Assembly: GCF_910592395.1 (NCBI RefSeq)
Contig: NC_088309.1
Location: 6,386,501 to 6,450,500, forward strand
Length of the DNA: 64,000 nt
Source: Lineus longissimus
Lineage: Eukaryota; Nemertea; Pilidiophora; Heteronemertea; Lineidae
Direction: 5' to 3'
The position numbers and the translations under genes were made by a program. The notes under the pieces were generated by a model, which ran no database searches, had not been told where the DNA came from, and saw only the letters and a program-made list of their open reading frames with translations. Below, one piece after another: positions 12,612 through 24,109 of this stretch; the stretch's first letter is position 1, and every line of letters begins with the position of its first letter.

Positions 12612-15600
12612 AGATAGAGCATGATTGAGGAGTGCGTTCGTGTAGTTCTTTAACTACAACATTATGGAATACTGAAAAAGAACACGTCTTATAATGAAAG
12701 AAATGGGTCACCGCCTGGATGAATTTTCAGGGAAGAAATTATTTGTGTATCTATTTTCATGGCTACTAAAAATGTAACTGAAATCGAATTGTTTCTTTTA
12801 ATGTTATGATTATAAGTATGTGTCTTGTCAAAGAGCTGAGATGTCCGTGAAAAGAGACTGCTTTCGCTACTGATGGGTGTCTGTCACTTTGTCTTTGAAT
12901 AGTCTTTGTGTGTCCTGTTAGGGAGGTGACCTTGAAACAAGACGGCTTTGTTAACTGGCGGATTTCCCTATCATGTCACAAAGGTTCTCCCTTAGCAAAA
13001 ATGCTATTATTCAGGGATTAGAGGCAAAAGAAATATACGAAACACCTGTGTGCCACCAGATCGCGCCTAATCCTTCATATCATTACGTGTATAGCCGATA
13101 GATAATCCTCTTATAGGATAGGTTTATACAAATATGACGGCTGCAGAAGGACTGATGAGGAAAGGAGAAAAGGCCAGAGAATCGGAAGGTTTTTTTTGTC
13201 TCTCCATTTGCTCTATTTCTATTAGTACATCAGCTGCTCGCCAACAGAGTCCACAGAGTTTAATCATTGATATGCCTAAAGCTGGGAGCAGACATGGGTA
13301 CAGCGAATTCTTGTCGGCAGAGTTTGTTTTTTTCTTCTTAACATCATTTATCAATGAGAAAGTGGACGTTTTGTTTTCGTGGCATGTTTCGTCAAAGACT
13401 TAAAGGACAAAATGCAAAACTCTGTTAATATTATCTTGAAGCTTCAGGGTTTCATATTCGCAAATTTCTTATGCGAAAATTATATCAAATCAACCGTTGA
13501 TGGGTCAGTATATGATTGTAAAGACCTCTGTGACATAATGGTTTCGTATGATACCGCCTTTTTATAATGCAGTGCTATTCCTTTCGACACCACACCATTC
13601 CTGAACGTCAAATGATAACTAAATTGCGATATATGATTGTAAATTATCGTCGCCATTCTCACACAAATATAACTGCTTTTGACTGGTGGTAAAAATAATG
13701 GTCAAGTTATCGCAACTCTCTCATGAAGAAGTATCAAGAAACGACTTTAGAACAACACATCTGCCTGCTGATACAGAAACTAGAGCGACATGGTATTACC
13801 CTTGGGGCATTTAGCGCTCATATGTCACTAATCTTCCTCACCATGTCGCTTTCGATACATATACTTTTCAATATCGCTTATTGGTATAAGGACTATATAT
13901 AGATACCATCTGTTATTTACCAGTTTTCTTGGTAATATCTGAGAAATCTTTCCAAAAATAACGAATTAATCTTTTTGCCTCATACAAGTTTCAGAAACAC
14001 CTGCAGCATGTCAGTATGACACCCCCACTAATTTCACCGCTGTTTTTTTTTCACGAACGTGGTTAATTCAGACATTGTACAAGAATAAGTGGCATGTGAT
14101 GGTATCGTGAAATAAAACCTAATGTACATGTACATGTACTCTACCAAGAAAACTTGAATATGAGACTTGTATCTATTCTTGATACATGTACATAACCTTC
14201 AAGCAACAGTGTATGACCGCCTAGTCGTATCATTTTTAGACGTGAAATAGCGTAATATAATATCCAGTTAAATTCTGTACGAATGTGTTAGTACAATGCC
14301 TCTACCTTTCGTTAAAAATTTTAAATTTGTAATAAAATCCGAAAATTTTAAACTGCGCAAAATACGTACTGATTTTAAATCTAACACTGCCTTTGTGCAG
14401 ACAGATACTGTATATACAAATACTATACGAAGTTTCAGCAAAGTAGCATGGATGATAAGTGCACTGCGGCATTGTGTTTGACAGTGTTTCTATTTTCCTG
14501 ACCCACGATTAAATACGAAAGGCGTACCCCTTTCGCGGCAGAAGCTCACAATCCCGTACTAAACTATAACACTTTTCGACTGAGTTTCTCTGTAAAGATA
14601 TGATGATTAGCTATTCAAATCGCCATTACTGGCGTGAAGATAATTAAACGTTTGTGCCGCTAGCCTTGTTGACATGCGATCGCCCCATCAACCCGAAGAG
14701 AAGGAGATAGAATGTTTAACAGCCCTGCTGGAAAGTGACAACAAACTAAAAGTCTGAGTTACACATTCCCGGTAGCGTGTGCTAGTTATATATACACTGA
14801 TACTAGTGTCCGTGTGGTGTATAGAAGCATTTGTGGCTTATAAATATGTATCGCAAATAGAATGCTGATGGGATTGTCTGTTATATATATATATACCCCC
14901 GATCCAATTCATTATGTAAATGCATCACATGCAACTCGTCTTTTGTTGCGACGAAATATCGTTTACTAGGATATGCGACCAAAGAAAGCAATGTGTATTT
15001 GTAACAATGGTGGTAAAATATCATCACTGACAACAATATCCAGCCCCGAAGCAATCTGGGAAATGTGATTAGAATTGTTTGCATTATCTTGCAGGGTTGT
15101 GGATTATCTAGCTTAAACGCCATGAATGCCCTTTCCTTCAGCAACAATGATTCATGATGTTGCTTTTTGCAGTCAGTAACAGAAACTTCTGGTGTGCCGA
15201 GTGATGGATGGCTTCGGATGGCGCGTTACTATTTTGATTTACTAATGAAAAAAGTTTTTAAAACTGCTGGGTTTTTTTAGATATTGACGTTTTTCTGTAT
15301 CCTGTATAATAATTTCATGTAGTGCACTCACGTACTGAAAATGGGTGTATTTTGTCATTATCAATTAAAAATGGCCGGTCCGTAAAACAAAATAAAATCA
15401 TCTTTCGCAAAGTTCCTCAAATAAGCAGAGATCATTCCCTGTACAATGATATCAACAAATCAAAACTTCACCAGGTTATAGGGCGGTTTCGATTTCTCAC
15501 TTTGTGTAACAAAAACCGAATGTGAATATTTTGAAACGATTTCGTATCATTTATACTAATCTACCAGAATATGGCTGCGTAGTTATTCTAAATCCTTGCA

Positions 15601-17690
15601 TCTTTAGGAAAGGTAGTCATGACGATAAAGGATTATTTTCCAGGGTCAGTTGCTACGCTGAGCTGGTACCTCTTTGCCCCAGATTGGGTGAGTGCTATCT
15701 TAGAGTACTCTAAGGTGCTATGCTGCGTGAAGGTGAAATGTACATGGTTTGTGTAGCAGATTACCACCAGTGTATGTTTTACTGGCGTACTATTAGGAAA
15801 GTTCTTCGAAAGAATAATTGTGTATTATCCGCATTCTCATCATCTTTATGCAGAGGGATAGGCAACATGCAGCAATACGAGAGAATAATCTTGTGAATGA
15901 AAGTGCATGAGATACCTAAAACGCTATGTGACATTCTATACAAATCTCGTTGTTGCTCAGCACGTCTTCAATTAATTAGTCACGAATTTGGCTTCTGATC
16001 TTGGCAATCCAATTTTTAGACTCATACACAATAAGAGAACTTTGCAGCCTAAAATACATGTAGCTATCATTCGTAGTGTACACTGCTGATATTCGGTTGG
16101 CAAATACAAAAGAAAGATAAGTATTCATCTAGATAGACTTGACAGGCAAGTCAGTCGCCTATACTATGCTGTGGCAAGAACAAAACATGATTGTGTTCCA
16201 CCACTGCTCAACTTTGTTCCGTAACGAACATTCCGGTAACTTATCAGCATGAAGCTCTCCTCTAAAACAGTAGGCCAGCAGGTAGTCTCTACCCAGGTAG
16301 CACCAACCGACTAGAAGGAAGTGCGAAACGCAATGATGGATAAACCTTTTCTTCTCAGCATCTCCTATGCACGACTTCTGTAGCTTGCATTCATCGTTTT
16401 GGTGGAAGGAAACCAGGAACAGATTTTAGGATTTTAGGACGACGTCTGCTATTGAACTGAAGGTTGATAACTGAATCGAAGGTGCAACCATACATTTGTA
16501 CTTATCCGTTATATTAATATTGCTATATTATATCGAATTTTCAGAAACACATCGATTAAGTGATCAAGTCTTCACCGAGCCAAATCCTTCAAAGGCAAAT
16601 GCAATTTAAAACTGTTTCATCGCTATATATTTACACATGTCAATGGTATTTGAAAAGATCCACCATCTGAATTGAAAATTATGGTTTCAGGCATAATATC
16701 TATAATCGACCTGTATTGTATGTTGCCGATATGAACTCCTAAATTGAGGCTGTTGCGTCTGTGCCTATAAACGTAACCCTTGACCTTTTTAAACACCGTA
16801 ATAAATAAATAATTGGCTAACAATAAATCGCATCAGAAAAAGGTGTTTCAAAATATAGACCAACCAGTTGGTAATTTTAGGGTGCGATATGCATATTTAA
16901 ATTTGATACCATTAAGCTTATATACCAAAAAATAAGTAAAATGTTTGTTGGTTTCTTTCGAAATTCAAATTCGCCTCTGAATTTGCTGACAATGGATGGT
17001 GAGAGCAAACAGATATAAGCTTCTAAATGTTAAACGATAAACAGCTAAGAATTGCTTCCCGCAAGGCCTACTGTTAAAGCCATTGTCAATTCTCCTTGAT
17101 CCTCAGACATCATTGTTCAACCATGGTAAAGATTTCGTTTCTATAGTTCTTTCTTTCTTCCTTGATTGATGCTATGAAAGATTAATGAGCAAGACATATT
17201 TTCGACATATCTTGATGTCTTTATGGGGTAGAGTTAACAATAAGCGCCGTTCGTTTGTGGAAGGGATTATAAGTTTCGGATGGCTATAAAGGAACAGTTT
17301 GGCAAGGATTGAATGCGATACTGCCAAAGACCAACACATACTTGTTGAGACAAGATTTCTTTATTTCTCCAGAATAATAAGTTATCGACTTTTATATCGA
17401 GGTAAGTTCATAGACTACATCTGTTCTCGGCGGGCGCCCAAGAATTTTTTTGTGAACGCGGCTCAATGACCTTTGACATATCATGCCTTGGATATTTCCA
17501 ATTGGCTGACTGTAACTAAAATTCAATAGTCGTCCGCCATCTTGGTTGACCTCAGTACGTTACCAAATCAATTACTGAAAATATCTTACTCAATTACGAT
17601 ATTCGTTAAAACCCACCGAAAAGCTTTTCCCTATTCTGAAATTAACCTCGGTGCTTTAAAGCCCATGGTTATTGAGTAACCTCACATCAT
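12612..17690. other. Intronic DNA, little recognised
   Basis: This stretch contains several ACATGTAC palindromes (14120-14190) and a (TA)n run at 14881-14895. The ORFs are short and unrecognised. Confidence 0.5.
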
Positions 17691-17710
17691 CCATGAGGAC
17701 TAACAATGGT

Positions 17711-18439
17711 AAGCCATCAACAGAAGTTACTTATATTTTAACACGGCAATTACATGTGTCCATTAAAAGTGTGTCAGAATCCATTTGGGAAAAGCCATCA
17801 ACAGAAATTACTTATATTTTAACACGGCAATTACATGTGTCCATTAAAAGTGTGTCAGAATCCATTAGGGATAAGCCATCAACAGACGTTACTTATATTT
17901 TAACACGGCAATTACATGTGTCCATTAAAAGTGTGTCAAAATACATTAGGGATAATCCATCAACAGGCGTTACTTATATTTTAACACGGCAATTACATGT
18001 GTCCATTAAAAGTGCGTCAGAATCAATTAGGGATAAGCCATCAATGGACGTTACTTATATTTTAACACGGCAATTACATGTGTATATTAAAAGTGCGTCA
18101 GAATCAATTAGGGATAAGCCATCAACAGACGTTACTTATATTTTAACACGGCAATTACATGCGCCCATTAAAATTGTGTCAGAATACATTAGGGATAAGC
18201 CATCAACAGACGTTGCTTATATTTTAACACGGCAATTACATGTGTCCATTAAAAGTGCGTCAGAATACATTAGGGATAAGCCATCAACAGACGTTACTTA
18301 TATTTTAACACGGCAATTACATGTGTCCATTAAAAGTGCGTCAGAATCAATTAGGGATAAGCCATCAATGGACGTTACTTGTATTTTAACACGGCAATTA
18401 CATGTGTCCATTAAAAGTGCGTCAGAATCCATTAGGGGT
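17711..18439 (+). repeat. 81-bp minisatellite, nine tandem units
   Basis: Units start at 17711, 17792, 17873, 17954, 18035, 18116, 18197, 18278 and 18359, exactly 81 bp apart with no indels. Each contains AAGCCATCAA, TTATATTTTAACACGGCAA and TTACATGTGTCCATTAAAAG. Because 81 is divisible by three, one plus-strand frame stays open (ATG at 17693 to TAA at 18443). It predicts a 27-residue repeat containing YILTRQLHVSIKS. Most differences between units change the amino acid (E/D/G, T/M, V/A, S/Y/P), so I see no sign of protein-level constraint. The near-identity suggests recent expansion or gene conversion. Confidence 0.93.
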
Positions 18440-18473
18440 TTATAATTTTGTATCATGGCTAATACCAATTATG

Positions 18474-18497
18474 TATTAGATAGATAGATATATAGAT
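18474..18497 (+). repeat. TAGA microsatellite
   Basis: This is a short imperfect (TAGA)n/(TA)n tract immediately after the minisatellite. Confidence 0.8.
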
Positions 18498-18562
18498 TCT
18501 TTAATCCATATTACTTGCTAATACGCAGGTATTTGAAAACAAGATGAAGTATTTCCACGTTG

Positions 18563-18800
18563 TTAAAGGGGTATAACGCCCTTCAATTTAAATCGCGGGT
18601 CAGGAAAATAGAACACCAGATATAAACAATGCGTGTGCTGTTATCATGGATGCAACATGGCTGAAACTTGGTGAAGATAATATTTGTATATCCGTCTACA
18701 CAACGGAAATGTTGATATATATTCAGTACGTTTTCACGCAATTGGAAATTTTGAAATTCAATTTCACATAAAAACTTTAAAGATTGGCGTATGCCTTTAA
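18563..18800. mobile_element. MITE family B, copy 1
   Basis: The ends are inverted: TTAAAGGGGTATAACGCC on the left and GGCGTATGCCTTTAA on the right. The interior matches 61064-61283 over its whole length, including ATTTGTATATCCGTCTACACAACGG, here given as matching blocks GTATAT-CGTCTACACAACGG and ATTGGAAATTTT, in the same order. It has no coding capacity. The flanks show only a weak CGTTG duplication. Confidence 0.75.
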
Positions 18801-20492
18801 TCGTTGAGTAGAACAACTCATGGGATGAAGGAGAACTAGTAACATAGAACGAAGTCAATTGGTTGCAGATGAAGTACCATCCATGGGACATTGTATGAAG
18901 TAGGTTACATACAGTTCACAAATAGGTATCTCATGAAATTCACATACCAATTAATCATGAGCTTTACCTTTCGCTAGTGAGGTGGTGCAAAGCGATGTAA
19001 ATCCAGATCGAAATTTGGAAAAATGTTTTCAATGTGACGTTTGAAATGTTGAGGTGTTCAACTTCGTTAAGAGTAACATACACCTTTACACTTTTAGTTC
19101 ATAAGTCGAATATTTTGAAAATGTAAGATTTGCAAGAAACAAAACGCATTTTTTTTAACAAAGACATAGTCAATAGGGCTAAAAAGATACGATGGGTCAG
19201 GAAGGTATGGCCAACCATACTCTTCTTCCATTGGAAAATATACTAATTTATTACAATCAGCTGGTCATGGGAGCTTGCTAAACGGATGACAATAACTGAT
19301 ATGTCCGTGTTCGATCAGCTGCCATTATCATTTGGATGACATTGTATTGATTGGTTAATTGTTATTGACGTAAGCATTATGAATGTAGGTCGGCCATATG
19401 TTTACAGGAGAGAAATTGGCTGGCCTCATCTGCTACCTCCGTGGCGTTGTAACTGTATGGACCACGTTGTCAATTATGATAACACAATAGGTTATCTTCA
19501 TTGAATTTGTTGTCTTTGGTTGGATGATTCTCGCAGTATTTAACTATTTCCAAATCCACAAGAGAATCTATTTCAATCAACAAAATGACACACCATGACA
19601 ACTGCCAACATCATAAATATTGATGCAGCTTATATTAAGTGATTGCAATATCGGCAAGGTCCCTTACCAATTAATTCTGCGTAGAATATTCATTTCATAA
19701 AATGCACAGGTGCTTCAGGCGCCACGACTGGTTAGGAACAACAGGCTGGCAGGGAACATACGTTACTTTATCATATTCTACCCGAGAGTACAACTAATTT
19801 TTAGAGTAATTCAAAGTCGCCTATAGAGGATTCCTTTATCTCACAGTACAGCGAAACTATTTAGGCTCGTACGAGGAATATATCATCAAGCACAACCAAG
19901 TCCCCGATGTGTGCATGAGACACCTGTCTCGTGAAGACAACCAATTAGACCCCCGAGTTACTGCCTATATTCCCTCTTTATGAGAGCGAGGGATTCAAGG
20001 AACCAAAATATTTAAAGAGTACTGCCGTTGTAACGTTCTTGATGGAATGTTTCTGATCCAGAGTGTTTTTCATCACTGTTTGCTTTTGGGAGCCGGGAGG
20101 GAAGGGTTCATGGAAAAGGGTTCTCATTGAACTCTAGGAAAATATTGAAATATGTTGTTGGTACAGAAGTGTGGTTTTCCTTAGAAAAAGTTAGAATATA
20201 AGCTTACATTCACTTGGGATATATTAAAACAAATCACGTAAACGCCGACCAGTGTTTCTATATCTGAAATCGATTATATCATGATATTGTCTTCTATATA
20301 CGCCCGCACTAACATCGCCTGACCCCGCCAGCGATGTGGACAAGCTGCCGCTAAGCTGCCAATCCCACATGTGACAACAGATGACTGTATTGACCTCTAT
20401 TAATAGGGAACGATTCCACCTGCGTGACATGTCTTCCCTCCCTTTAATTCATCCACGTCAGTGGCTCATCTCCTTCTACCAGTCATGTTAAA

Positions 20493-20640
20493 GGGACAAA
20501 TCAAGCGTGGGATTTGGCGGGCCTGACCAGGAGGATGTTACTCCTACCTGTCACCATGCGCCGCAAAATAGTATCACACTAATGCTGGTCTGTAATAAGG
20601 ATTTTCGCCAGTGTTACGAGACAGCGAATGTCATCGAATG
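20493..20640 (+). repeat. Dispersed repeat H, copy 1
   Basis: This shares, in order, GGCCTG, AGGAT, TG-CACCATGC-CCGC, AGTATCACACT and AATGCT with 63610-63745, followed by a GAC-AGTG-AGCGA block. Ends and class are not determined. Confidence 0.55.
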
Positions 20641-21257
20641 TCATGATATTATTTGGAATCGCATTCGTTACTTAGCGCCTAATACAGAATGAATATGACA
20701 GTCTCGCAAATTTTATTATCATCTTAGTAGCAAGTAGTAAGTGAGATCAGCGTCTTTAAGGTGCAATGTATATATTATCACCTAAGGCCATGGGAGGCAG
20801 GATCAATCTGTCTCCTGAGTCCACGTTAATGGCCCGGACAATGAAAGATAGATTTGCGGTAATTAATCTCTTTGTTGTGTGCGGGATATCAATCTGCTGA
20901 GTGAGACTTCTCGCCCCATAAGAATACTCGATAATGCTAATTGATTGACTTGTGAGCTATGAACGACCAACAAACGCACTTCCATCATTGTGGACAAGGT
21001 CACCTAAACTGCTGCTATGAGGTGTGTAGTGCGTGTCCCTTTGCTATCAGAATGTCGTGAGTGACTGGCGGAAAACTGTATATACTTAGCTTTTCCGTGA
21101 CTTGGTGAAAGATAACTTGACTCAGCTACATCATTTTATTTTGCATGGACGCCAACAACCACGAAAATGAGACACTTTATTATCTTAGTAAGGTTTTTTT
21201 AGTACCAGAGGGAAATAGATTTAAGTTGTCAATAATGGAAAGAGCAGCGATTTCCTT

Positions 21258-21554
21258 TTATTCGCCAAATTCGCTAGGGGTGAGATTTATATGGGCGAAT
21301 CCTGCCCCCACAGGATAATTGAAGTTTGTTCTCTGTAACAATTCTCGCTTTTGCATTTTGGTTTGCATATCTTCTTCATCTTCTTCGCGTTCACCCCATA
21401 CAGTCAATCCCGTTGGTAGGATGTACTCAGTCGTCCTCCTCAATGCCACCAAGTCTCCGTACAGTCGATCCTGCATGTTGGCACCATTTTGCCAGATTTT
21501 GTTTGCAGATGAATTTGAACACTGCAGCAACCTTGATCTTTCTACACGAGCCAT
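21258..21554 (-). CDS. Unrecognised 98-codon ORF
   Basis: This is an intact minus-strand ORF from ATG (stop codon three codons upstream) to TAA, where the stop overlaps an AATAAA poly(A)-like hexamer. Its composition is protein-like: an acidic stretch (EREEDEED), then Q/K-rich and a defined C-terminus ending NLTPSEFGE. No signal peptide, membrane segment or known domain is evident. It sits alone inside SK intron 1 on the same strand. It could be a small nested gene, a retrocopy or chance; an overlapping plus-strand ORF (21319-21672) has a less convincing composition. Confidence 0.28.
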   Translation of the reverse strand: MARVERSRLLQCSNSSANKIWQNGANMQDRLYGDLVALRRTTEYILPTGLTVWGEREEDEEDMQTKMQKRELLQRTNFNYPVGAGFAHINLTPSEFGE

Positions 21555-22666
21555 AAATGTTTATCAACAACGTATATCTATATATTTAGCTAAAAATCGG
21601 CCTCGGTATCATTTCCCCGTAATGGAATACAAACTACGAACGCTTTTAGCAATGGCTGTGTCAATATTCTAACAGGGTCCTATTCAACGTCGATGCAATA
21701 TCACGAAGTAATAATAAAATATTTGTTGACATTTCGCCCTACCTGGACATGGAACAACTGACGCCATGTTTGTTTTCATATGGTTGCCATGGCTTTTCAA
21801 TTACACTGGACAGTAATGTCCCATCGATAATGCAATGTAGGGGTTATATATGCTTGCTTACAAAGTCGATGACCTGACCACTGACCCCTCAAAGAGAATT
21901 TTACGGTTCGTATCATAAGTCAAACCCAACGATATTTTATCTACCCCCGACCAGGCACGCCAGGCGTCTTTAAGTTACACGAATGAGAGCTATATACTTA
22001 ATACGCTGCCATCATCAAAATGCATATTCAAGATCGGTGTCCGTAGAATCACTTAGAGAATCCAGTAAATATGTCAATACTTGAGTACGCGTAATTGTAA
22101 ATACATGTACATGTAGTGTCAATTGCAAATAAAAAAGTTAACGACGCCATTCAGTGTTAAGAAGGTTTTCCTGGGAGACTTGCAACTCTGTCGCACCAGT
22201 CTCTCTTGAACGAAGCACCATGTGCACGCTTAGTACCAAGCTATACCAGTTCTTCCACATTACGGCGACAGTCAAATCTCAGAATAGAATATTGTAATTA
22301 TCGTTCCCGCTAGGTAGACGGTGGAGACAAATTACTCGCTAATTGACGGAGACACAGTCTCGAATAAAAAAATATATGAGATTCGTGTTTGTACGCTAAT
22401 CTGCAAGATTGTAGTTCATTACGACATAACTTTTTTTCATTTAGGAATAACGGAGCTGACGAAGACGTGGTGCACGAACAGATTTAATTTCATCAGTCTG
22501 TCAATTAGGGAGGACGACTCAGAAGACGTCATTAATTTGTTGACTTCGGTGAATTGAAACGTATGATAGTAACAACGACTGAGCTTTTATTCAAGAATAT
22601 ATTTAACAGTCAAATCGCAGGGCACACTCCATCACAGTCGTATGATACACTGGCGTTTAGTCATAA

Positions 22667-22892
22667 CAAACAACTCGCATGTTTAGTCACAGCCACACCC
22701 GAAATCCATCCCAGATTGCCCTAATAATTCGTTTTAAAATGACAATGGCGGGAAAACCGAGATCCAAGGGGGTTGTGGTTGGTGTGAGGTGATGGGGAGT
22801 ATCCTGCACTAACATGCCATTCCAGTCGCTTCAACAAACACTTCATTTTTAGTCACAGCCACACCCGAAATCCATCCTAGTTTGCCCTAGTA
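22667..22892 (+). repeat. Two-copy direct repeat, about 58 bp each
   Basis: Copies at 22667-22724 and 22832-22892 share TAGTCACAGCCACACCCGAA, ATCCATCC and TTGCCCTA almost exactly, preceded in both by AACAAACA. The spacing is about 168 bp. Confidence 0.85.
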
Positions 22893-23869
22893 ACCTGAAA
22901 ATGGTGTGCGTATGGCGAATTGACTCGACTCAAACCTGTATCAGGCTCGGCTGGAAAAAATGGCAATTAATTGGACAATTCTATTTCATAAACGGATAGT
23001 TTTCGCTCAAACCAGGCCGCAAAAGAATACCACTAACATGACTAAGCATTTTTAAGTATCATCGTCTCTAGCAAGTCATTTTTAAGTATCATCATTACCG
23101 CAAAATATCTGGAAGTCTCTCGAACGTCATCGTTATTGAACTCGAGGCGACCTTGACACCACGATGTAATATGAATGACAGGTTTCAAACGTCATACTCA
23201 GTAACCCAACCATTTTAAGTGGTACTTTCAAGTTAATAGTAAAATCACTGGCCGCTTATCTCTCTAATTGCGGCAGATCCGCATTCTAGATAGATCAATG
23301 AGAACATAGTAAATGTTCTAATGCTATGATGGTATAAAAATGTCAGTTGGTGACTTTTAAAAGCTCGCGCGTATTGATTTCATTAATGCAAACCCTGTAC
23401 TCGATTGACTTGGTTGACGGCTAAAATATTTTGTTCGTCTTGGATTCGACACAATTATCAATCAGGATGACATAACTGTTAGCGAAAGTTGAAGAATATC
23501 GGCCCATGTCCCTTTCTACACCAGTGACAATCACTTGTCTGCTAGGGTGATTTGTCAACCAATTTTGCATACTAGCCTCGACGTTGCTTTGGTCCCTCAG
23601 AGACATAATCATAGTGGTTATAAATCACAATGAACAGACAGGATTGCTTATTGCATATCGTTAATCAACGAGATAAACATCATCAATACCGGGAAGTGCT
23701 TGCAATGGCCATCTTTATTATGCATCCGACAAACAAGAGTGCAATTAGTTGACATGGTCGGTGAGTCTGCAGCTTCAGCGTAGATCATTGCGGAACATCA
23801 ATTCATTGTTTTAGTATTATCATTTTTGTCTTGTTTTAGACGAATGCGACTCTACCTGCCTTATATTGT

Positions 23870-24106
23870 TTAAGGGTTGATCATCGGTACCACCATCATG
23901 GCAAGAACTTGGAATCCTAAAGCAATTCTAACTCCTTTAAAATGAAGTGAATGCGAATTTCACCGGTCGGAGTCTGTTCTGTAGAAAACAAATAACTGAC
24001 TCTCGATCCCACCCTTGATTTGGCAATCACTTCGCTTTAAAAGTGTTCTGATTGCTTTAGGATTTCAAGTTCCAGCCAAACTTGTGGTGCCTTTGATCAA
24101 CCCTAA
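23870..24106. mobile_element. Foldback element E
   Basis: This is a 237-bp imperfect palindrome. The left arm starts TAAGGGTTGATCATCGG and includes AACTTGGAATCCTAAAGCAA and CCTTTAAAATGAAGTGA. The right arm is its complement and ends TTGATCAACCCTAAAG. The arms are about 95 bp with scattered mismatches, and the spacer is about 45 bp. There is no ORF, so this is typical of a non-autonomous foldback or MITE element. Confidence 0.8.
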
Positions 24107-24109
24107 AGA

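Noticed and set aside
12601-12711. N-terminal part of the 72-codon ORF around SK exon 2
   Set aside because: It lies upstream of the TTTTCAG acceptor and does not resemble SK. It is intron read-through.
17672-18445. 257-codon ORF as a real repetitive protein
   Set aside because: The frame as called begins with TTG (the first ATG is at 17693). It is an 81-bp tandem repeat whose period keeps any open unit open, and unit differences are mainly replacement changes.
21319-21672. 117-codon plus-strand ORF
   Set aside because: It overlaps the minus-strand 98-codon frame, and its serine run is the complement of that frame's acidic stretch. The minus frame is the better candidate.
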